Source: Pseudomonadota bacterium (GTDB lineage Bacteria > Pseudomonadota > Alphaproteobacteria > Rhizobiales > Kaistiaceae). From it: a stretch of DNA of 8,874 bases. This document shows, piece after piece, positions 5,117-8,874 of the stretch (within the stretch, counting starts at the first letter, position 1; the number at the start of each line of letters is the position of its first letter). The stretch spans positions 1 through 8,874 of the forward strand of contig JAEWAD010000269.1 in the NCBI GenBank assembly GCA_023391905.1, written 5' to 3'. Below the pieces are notes generated by a model. That model searched no databases and had not been told where the DNA came from. It saw only the letters and a list, made by a program, of their open reading frames with translations. Made by a program: the position numbers and the translations under genes.

Positions 5117-5872
5117 TCAGAGCGAGAAGCCGCCGTCCGACAGGTAGACCTGGCCGGTCGTGTAGCGCGACTCGTCCGACGCCAGGTAGATCGCCAGAGA
5201 CGCGATCTCCTCGGCCGTGCCGAGCCGGCCCATCGGCTGGCGGTCGATGAACTGCTGGCGGATCTCCTCCACCGTCTTGCCCTGCTTCTCCGCCTGCTCG
5301 GCGATGCGGCCGTCCAGCGACGGCGACTGGATCGTGCCCGGCGCGATCGAGTTCACGCGGATGCCCTGGCGGATATAGTCGGCGGCGACCGCCTTGGTCA
5401 GGCCGACGACGGCGGCCTTCGACGCGCCATAGGCATAGCGGTTCGGAATGCCGCGCACCGAGCTCGCGCCCGACGAGATGTTGACGATCGAGCCCTCGCC
5501 CTTCGCCAGCATGCCCGGCAGGAAGGCGCGGATCGTCCGGTGCATCGCCTTGGCGTTGATGTCGAAGGAGAGGTCCCAGTCCTCGTCCGAGGTGGAGAGC
5601 ACCGTGCCGTGATGCACGAAGCCGGCGCAGTTGAACAGGATGTCGACCGGGCCGACCTGCTTCGCCAGCGCATCGACCGCCGCCGTCGAGCGCACGTCGA
5701 GCGCGTGCACCTCGGCGACGCCGCCGGCCTTCAGGTCCGCCATCAACTCCGGCTTCAGATCCGTGGCGATGACATAGGCGCCCTCGGCCGCGAAGGCGAG
5801 CGCCGTCGCATGGCCGATGCCGGCGCCGGCCGCGGTGAGAAAGGCGCGCTTGCCCTTGAGACGTCCCGTCAT
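5117..5872 (-). CDS. Short-chain dehydrogenase/reductase, DHRS6 (BDH2)-like
   Basis: A 251-residue classical SDR, cytosolic and probably tetrameric. The cofactor motif is T13-A-A-G16-A-G-I-G20. D38 at the end of the second strand indicates NAD(H). N81-C-A-G is the usual structural motif, N107 is present, and the catalytic set is S134, Y148 and K152 (Y-G-A-S-K). The region N-I-S-S-G-A-S-S-V-R-G-I-P-N-R and the end A-S-D-E-S-R-Y-T-T-G...D-G-G-F-S-L closely recall human DHRS6/BDH2 and its bacterial relatives, which oxidise hydroxy acids such as 3-hydroxybutyrate, 4-hydroxyproline-type compounds or 2-keto-3-deoxy-L-fuconate. Substrate assignment within that group is not possible here. The start at 5872 is set by GGAGGA at 5877-5882, spacer 4 nt; an upstream in-frame extension is low quality. 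It is the last gene of the minus-strand operon, 40 nt after the GNAT gene. Confidence 0.88.
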   Translation of the reverse strand: MTGRLKGKRAFLTAAGAGIGHATALAFAAEGAYVIATDLKPELMADLKAGGVAEVHALDVRSTAAVDALAKQVGPVDILFNCAGFVHHGTVLSTSDEDWDLSFDINAKAMHRTIRAFLPGMLAKGEGSIVNISSGASSVRGIPNRYAYGASKAAVVGLTKAVAADYIRQGIRVNSIAPGTIQSPSLDGRIAEQAEKQGKTVEEIRQQFIDRQPMGRLGTAEEIASLAIYLASDESRYTTGQVYLSDGGFSL

Positions 5873-5912
5873 GATTTCCTCCCGAACAGGATTTTTTGGT
5901 TGCGGTGGCGGC

Positions 5913-6380
5913 TCAGCCGCCGGTTGGAAGTCGGCGCACCATGTGCACGATGCGGCGATCGCCGAGGTCCTCGATCCGTTCGATCGAGAAGCCCTTGCGG
6001 CCGTACCAGGCGACATTGGCGCGATAGAGTTCGTTGGTGAGAAGCCGGAGCGTCGCGCGATCCAGGACGCGGGCGCGGAGCGTCGCCGCGTCGAGCAGGC
6101 GGTTGCCGAGGCCGTGCCCCTTGCAACGCGGCGCCACCGAGATGCTTTCGATATAGAGGTCTTCCGGCCGCAGATTGAGGATCAGGGCGCCGGCGACGCC
6201 GCCCTCGTCCTCGGCGAGCCAGACCTCCCAGTCCCGGAGCACGTCGCCATAGTCCCAGCGCAGCGGCAGCGGCAGGCGACCGGCGATGATGCGGTTGGGC
6301 TCGTAGGCAGCCTCCTGCATGGCCCAAAGCGCGGCGCGGTCCGTCGCCACGGCGCGGCGCAGGCCGGCGAGTTCGTTCAC
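5913..6380 (-). CDS. GNAT family N-acetyltransferase
   Basis: A 155-residue single-domain acetyltransferase. Motif A is visible as L75-Y-I-E-S-I-S-V-A-P followed by R85-C-K-G88-H-G90-L-G92, the acetyl-CoA pyrophosphate loop. The later N116-E-L-Y-R-A-N-V-A-W-Y-G-R-K-G-F is the usual motif B, with a tyrosine (Y126) at the position of the common general acid. The start is the GTG at 6378-6380, whose bases overlap the TGA of the preceding gene as GTGA, a 4-nt overlap typical of translational coupling. A longer in-frame ATG start at 6512 would run deep into the upstream gene with an Arg-rich tail and is rejected. The acceptor substrate (protein N-terminus, amine or amino acid) cannot be told. Its tight linkage to another GNAT gene suggests, but does not prove, related roles. 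Confidence 0.82.
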   Translation of the reverse strand: MNELAGLRRAVATDRAALWAMQEAAYEPNRIIAGRLPLPLRWDYGDVLRDWEVWLAEDEGGVAGALILNLRPEDLYIESISVAPRCKGHGLGNRLLDAATLRARVLDRATLRLLTNELYRANVAWYGRKGFSIERIEDLGDRRIVHMVRRLPTGG

Positions 6381-7081
6381 CGGGCCGTCTCCGCCGTCAG
6401 CGCGCCGAGGCTCCGCTTCTGCCGGCCCTCGGCGTCGAAATTGGCGGGATCGAGCCAGGCCTCGAAGCCGGCTTTCACGCGGGGCCAGTCGCTGTCGAGC
6501 ATGGCGAACCACGCCGTGTCGCGGTTGCGGCCCTTGACGATCATGTGCTGGCGGAACGTGCCCTCATAGGCGAAGCCGTAGCGCGCCGCCGCGCGCCGCG
6601 ACGGCGCGTTCAGATCGTTGCACTTCCACTCGTAGCGGCGATAGCCGAGCTCGAAGGCATGGCGCGCCATCAGGTACATCGCCTCGGTGGCCCCGGCGGT
6701 GCGCTGCAACGCCGGCGTATAGAGGATGTTGCCGACTTCGATGGCCCGGTCCTGCGGCGCGATGCGCATATAGGTGGCGTGGCCGACAGCCTTTCCGGTC
6801 GCGCGATCGAGAATGGTGAAGAGCAGCGGATCGTCCTTCTTCGCGGCCTCCGCGTAATGGGCGGAGAAGCTCTCGAAATCGGCGAAAGGTCCATGCCCGA
6901 GATAGGCCCAGAGCCCGTCATTCGCCGAACCCGCCGATCGCTCGTAGATGTCGCGGCCATGCGCGGCGAGGTCGAAGGGGACGATCGAGACGAAGCGGCC
7001 TTCGAGCGTCACGCGCTGCGGGCGCGGCGCGGGCGTCGTGTCGACCACCACGCCGACCGGATAGGCATCAGGCGATGTCAC
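6377..7081 (-). CDS. RimJ/RimL-like GNAT acetyltransferase
   Basis: A 234-residue GNAT protein of the RimJ/RimL type, a family that includes ribosomal-protein and small-molecule N-acetyltransferases. Typical landmarks are a V-T-L-E-G-R-F-V opening (24-31), V-G-H-A-T-Y (99-104), I-E-V-G-N-I-L-Y (114-121), Q126-R-T-A-G-A-T-E-A for acetyl-CoA binding, and W152-K-C-N-D-L-N-A-P-S-R-R-A-A-A-R-Y-G-F (152-170). The last motif, with N158, S161 and the aromatic-Gly-Phe end, is very characteristic. The family core is followed by a C-terminal tail of about 35 residues. It starts with GTG at 7079-7081, overlapping the stop of the PEP-mutase-like gene as GTGA, with AGAGG (7091-7095) about 9 nt upstream. 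The natural substrate is unknown; members of this type commonly have poorly defined functions. Confidence 0.87.
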   Translation of the reverse strand: MTSPDAYPVGVVVDTTPAPRPQRVTLEGRFVSIVPFDLAAHGRDIYERSAGSANDGLWAYLGHGPFADFESFSAHYAEAAKKDDPLLFTILDRATGKAVGHATYMRIAPQDRAIEVGNILYTPALQRTAGATEAMYLMARHAFELGYRRYEWKCNDLNAPSRRAAARYGFAYEGTFRQHMIVKGRNRDTAWFAMLDSDWPRVKAGFEAWLDPANFDAEGRQKRSLGALTAETAR

Positions 7082-7911
7082 GATGGCGTACCTCTGGCGA
7101 AAGGCGCGAAGAAGCGGTTGAGGTCGGCGCCCGGCTCGGCCTCGGCCAGGCCCTTCACCGTGCCCGTGCCGGCCACCTCGCGCGCCAGGCGCAGGAAGCC
7201 GCCATAGGCGGCGCGGGCGAGCGCGGTGGCGAGCGAGACGCGGCGCACGCCGGCCTGCGCGAGGTCGGCGATCGACTGCGAGGGGTCGAGCGCGATGACG
7301 TTGACCGGCTTGCCGCCGGCGGCATCGATCACCCGCGCGATCGCGGCGGCGTCGAGCTTGCCCGGCACGAACAGCACGTCGGCGCCGGCTGCCGCGTAGG
7401 CGGCGATGCGGCGGCAGGCCTCGTCCAGCCCGCCCGGATGGCCGGTGAGCAGCGCCTCACTGCGCGCGGTCAGCAGCACGTCCGGCCCGGCGGCGTCGAT
7501 CGCCGCGCGCGCGGCGCGAACCCGGTCGACGGCGTGGTCGAATTCGTAGAGCGAGCGGTCGGCCGCCATGTCCTCGACCGAGAGGCCGGCGACGCCGGTC
7601 TCGACGCAGAGCGCGACATTCGTCGCGACCGCCTCGGCGGCGTCGGCAAAGGCGTTGCCGAAATCGGCATTCACGGGAAGGTCCGTCGCGGTCACGATCT
7701 CGGCGATGTGCACCAGCATGGTGTCGCGGTCGACGGCGCCGTCCGGCAGGCCGCGGCTGAAGGCGAAGCCGCCGGATGTGGTGGCGAGCGCCGGGAAGCC
7801 GAGGCCGGCGGAAAGCCGGGCGCTGCCGATATCCCAGGGATTGGGCATGACGAAACAGCCGGCGTCATGCAGCCTGCGGAAGGTGGCGCGCCGCGCCGCG
7901 ATCGATGTCAT
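7078..7911 (-). CDS. PEP mutase/isocitrate lyase superfamily protein, catalytic cysteine motif absent
   Basis: A 277-residue TIM-barrel enzyme of the isocitrate lyase/PEP phosphonomutase superfamily, whose members cleave, hydrolyse or rearrange C-C or P-C bonds in alpha-keto/hydroxy acids with Mg2+. Landmarks are N24-P-W-D-I-G-S-A-R-L, A43-T-T-S-G-G-F (substrate carboxylate site), V80-N-A-D83-F-G-N-A-F (metal-binding Asp), S111-V-E-D114-M, and L147-T-A-R150-S-E-A. The K-K-C-G-H signature of isocitrate and 2-methylisocitrate lyases is absent: the segment after E-D-M reads A-A-D-R-S-L-Y. It is therefore not one of those lyases. A carboxyvinyl/oxaloacetate-type hydrolase or an uncharacterised activity is more likely. 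The ATG at 7909-7911 has GAGGAG 4 nt upstream (7916-7921). It lies 35 nt after the small His/Cys protein gene and is coupled to the RimJ-like gene downstream. Confidence 0.85.
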   Translation of the reverse strand: MTSIAARRATFRRLHDAGCFVMPNPWDIGSARLSAGLGFPALATTSGGFAFSRGLPDGAVDRDTMLVHIAEIVTATDLPVNADFGNAFADAAEAVATNVALCVETGVAGLSVEDMAADRSLYEFDHAVDRVRAARAAIDAAGPDVLLTARSEALLTGHPGGLDEACRRIAAYAAAGADVLFVPGKLDAAAIARVIDAAGGKPVNVIALDPSQSIADLAQAGVRRVSLATALARAAYGGFLRLAREVAGTGTVKGLAEAEPGADLNRFFAPFARGTPS

Positions 7912-7946
7912 GATGCTCCTCGCCCTCGAACCGCCGATCTTAGCGA

Positions 7947-8156
7947 TCAGTCGTCCGATGTCGATGGACCCGGGCTGCTTTTCCGAGGCTCCGGAACGGG
8001 AATGCCGCGCCGGACCAGTTCCTCGGCGATGAGGCGCGGAACGCCCCGGCAGCCACAATGCGCGGCGTGCTCGAGATGCCAGGCGACCCGCTGGTCGAGC
8101 GTCGGCTTCTCCGGCATCGGATGGGCTTCATGCCAGCCGGCGTTGATCCTGCCCAT
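7947..8156 (-). CDS. Small conserved-looking protein with an HxxHCxC motif
   Basis: A 69-residue soluble protein I cannot name. The core is T19-L-D-Q-R-V-A-W-H-L-E-H30-A-A-H33-C34-G-C36-R, then a helix-like stretch P40-R-L-I-A-E-E-L and a Pro/Ser-rich tail. The spacing of H27, H30, H33, C34 and C36 could bind a metal ion, but this is inference. It is likely a real gene: it has an AGGGGG site 4 nt before its ATG (8161-8166), starts 14 nt after the previous stop, and ends 35 nt before the next start in the same direction. A second ATG (codon 14, M-P-E-K-P-T-L) could be the true start. I have a general impression that short proteins with this H-A-x-x-C-G-C-R pattern occur in other Hyphomicrobiales; their role is not known to me. 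Confidence 0.65.
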   Translation of the reverse strand: MGRINAGWHEAHPMPEKPTLDQRVAWHLEHAAHCGCRGVPRLIAEELVRRGIPVPEPRKSSPGPSTSDD

Positions 8157-8170
8157 GTCGCCCCCTCGTC

Positions 8171-8494
8171 TCAGAAGCGGGTTTCGATTTCCCAGTCGTC
8201 ATCAAGCTCGTCGCGGATCGCCGCGACGATCATCTGGCCCTCGGTGCGCCAGAGAATCTCGGCCTCGGCGCTGGAGAAGCGCGAGGATTTGGGGTCGGCG
8301 GGATCGAAGATCGCGTCGAAAGCATCGCTCCACGCCTCGATCCGGTCGAGGAGATCATCGGACAGGTCGAGGTCGTCGGGCTCGATCGGATGGGCCGGCT
8401 TGTTGTCGGGCACCAGCCAGAAGTGCTGGCCGATGCCCTCGGGCGAAATTCTGAGACGCGGCAAGAAAGCCTCCACGGATTGGGAAGACGACAT
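8171..8494 (-). CDS. Acidic hypothetical protein, first gene of the operon
   Basis: A 107-residue soluble protein with 25 Asp/Glu against 9 Lys/Arg, no signal peptide and no membrane helix. Visible blocks are H24-F-W-L-V-P (strand-like), the acidic run E38-P-D-D-L-D-L-S-D-D-L-L-D-R-I, then W55-S-D-A-F-D-A-I-F-D-P-A-D-P and a helical C-terminus ending in D-D-D-W-E-I-E-T-R-F. I do not recognise a family. The general look resembles small acidic inhibitor, immunity or accessory proteins, but nothing specific supports this. No clear Shine-Dalgarno sequence precedes its ATG (8492-8494), unlike its neighbours, so initiation may be weak or leaderless, or the start may be elsewhere. The 14-nt gap to the next gene supports co-transcription. 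Confidence 0.65.
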   Translation of the reverse strand: MSSSQSVEAFLPRLRISPEGIGQHFWLVPDNKPAHPIEPDDLDLSDDLLDRIEAWSDAFDAIFDPADPKSSRFSSAEAEILWRTEGQMIVAAIRDELDDDWEIETRF

Positions 8495-8560
8495 TTAGGA
8501 CAAGATCGATCCGGATGGAATTCGGCTAGCCGCTGTCTTCGCGCATGCGCCCGACACCGG
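8495..8560. other. Presumed promoter region of the six-gene operon, nothing clear
   Basis: These 66 bases separate the first operon gene from the repeat at 8561. They should contain the minus-strand promoter, yet I see no convincing -35/-10 pair, operator or ribosome binding site. The promoter may lie inside or beyond the repeats. Confidence 0.35.
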
Positions 8561-8694
8561 CAACGGCGCCCCTCCCCCTTGTGGGGAGGGTCGGGGTGGA
8601 GGTACCAGCACCGGCCCGTCCGAAGGGCCATTCGCGCTTTCCCGGAACCAGCGAGGCGGCACCCCCTCCCTAGCCCTCCCCACAAGGGGGAGGG
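8561..8694. repeat. Intergenic inverted-repeat element, copy A
   Basis: A 134-bp block bounded by an exact 21-bp inverted repeat (8570-8590 and 8674-8694). Each end can also fold locally; for example 8570-8577 pairs with 8583-8590. Inside is a short hairpin GGCCC/GGGCC (8613-8617 and 8625-8629). Bases 8603-8676 are identical over 74 bp to 8801-8874. Reading frames across it give Pro/Gly-rich low-complexity peptides with no gene-like start, so it is not coding. It looks like the GGGGAGGG-type intergenic repeats common in Hyphomicrobiales. Confidence 0.85.
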
Positions 8695-8756
8695 AATGAG
8701 GTCTTGCCGCTTCGGACTCTGAACGCCTCCGCCATCATCCTGATCAGCAAGCGAAG

Positions 8757-8874
8757 CAACGGCGCCCCCTCCCCCCTTTGGGGAGGGTCGGGGTGGGGGG
8801 TACCAGCACCGGCCCGTCCGAAGGGCCATTCGCGCTTTCCCGGAACCAGCGAGGCGGCACCCCCTCCCTAGCCC
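8757..8874. repeat. Intergenic inverted-repeat element, copy B (cut by window end)
   Basis: A second direct copy of the block at 8561, beginning CAACGGCGCC and running to the window edge. It differs from copy A only in the lengths of the C and G runs near its left end (8765-8800). Its local hairpin (8767-8774 with 8780-8787) is preserved, with a different loop. The right inverted arm must lie outside the window. Copies are offset by 196 bp at the left end and 198 bp further in. Between them, 8695-8756 is unique sequence with no recognisable feature. Confidence 0.85.

Noticed and set aside
5907..5921. Hairpin GGCGGC/GCCGCC at the end of the second GNAT gene as a terminator
   Set aside because: It overlaps the stop codon and, on the transcribed minus strand, is followed by an A-run rather than a U-run; the SDR gene follows closely with its own ribosome binding site.
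4349..6040. Long plus-strand open frame across the 2-hydroxyacid dehydrogenase, the repeat and the SDR gene
   Set aside because: It runs out of frame through a gene with a full catalytic triad, then through a terminator and repeat; its composition is low-complexity and Arg-rich.
7078..7911. Annotation as isocitrate lyase or methylisocitrate lyase (prpB)
   Set aside because: The K-K-C-G-H catalytic signature is missing and the protein is shorter than isocitrate lyase.
7075..8454. Long plus-strand open frame opposite the PEPM-like and small genes
   Set aside because: Low-complexity antisense shadow; the minus-strand genes show ribosome binding sites, coupling overlaps and family motifs.
8230..8829. 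Minus-strand open frame through the terminal repeats
   Set aside because: It translates the repeat into Pro/Gly-rich peptides, repeats itself with the DNA copies and overlaps the acidic orphan gene in another frame.
8561..8874. CRISPR-like array
   Set aside because: There are only two long units of about 134 bp with an internal inverted repeat and one unique gap; no short regular repeats or spacers and no cas genes.

Overview
This window is high-GC (roughly two-thirds G+C by eye), densely coded DNA of alphaproteobacterial type, most likely from the Hyphomicrobiales (Rhizobiales). Three things point there: the gene families and codon use, intergenic hairpin repeats of the CGTCATCC...GGATGACG type, and CCCTCCCC...GGGGAGGG repeats, both common between genes in that order. 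This placement is an inference. No rRNA, tRNA, CRISPR array, insertion sequence or phage gene is visible.

Layout from left to right. (1) 2-847, plus strand: the C-terminal two thirds of a major facilitator superfamily transporter, cut by the window edge. A perfect palindrome (853-878) separates it from the convergent minus-strand genes. (2) 914-2528, minus strand: a two-gene operon of a haem-b cytochrome b561-type membrane protein followed, with an 11-nt overlap, by a Tat-exported sulfite-oxidase-fold molybdoenzyme. Together they look like a membrane redox module resembling MsrPQ but with a different membrane partner. (3) 2529-2832: an intergenic stretch with a 102-bp double-hairpin repeat and a loopless palindrome. 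(4) 2833-3732 (minus) and 3966-4928 (plus): two divergent NAD(P)-dependent dehydrogenases, one of the beta-hydroxyacid dehydrogenase family and one a D-2-hydroxyacid dehydrogenase of glyoxylate/hydroxypyruvate reductase type. The gap between them holds a palindrome matching the FadR/GntR operator pattern. The plus-strand gene ends in a strong intrinsic terminator, followed by the second 102-bp repeat.

(5) 5117-8494, minus strand: six closely packed genes that read as one transcription unit. In transcription order they are an acidic 107-residue orphan, a 69-residue His/Cys-rich small protein, a PEP-mutase/isocitrate-lyase superfamily enzyme, a RimJ/RimL-like acetyltransferase, a second GNAT acetyltransferase and a DHRS6-like short-chain dehydrogenase. 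Two successive junctions are GTGA stop/start overlaps. (6) 8495-8874: no gene, but two direct copies of an intergenic repeat about 196-198 bp apart, the second cut by the window end.

Most of the window is ordinary chromosomal metabolism and I see no clear new defence or mobile system. The items most worth a second look are the Mo-enzyme/cytochrome b561 pair, the six-gene operon with two unassigned small proteins, the mosaic structure of the double-hairpin repeats, and the GntR-like operator between the two dehydrogenases.
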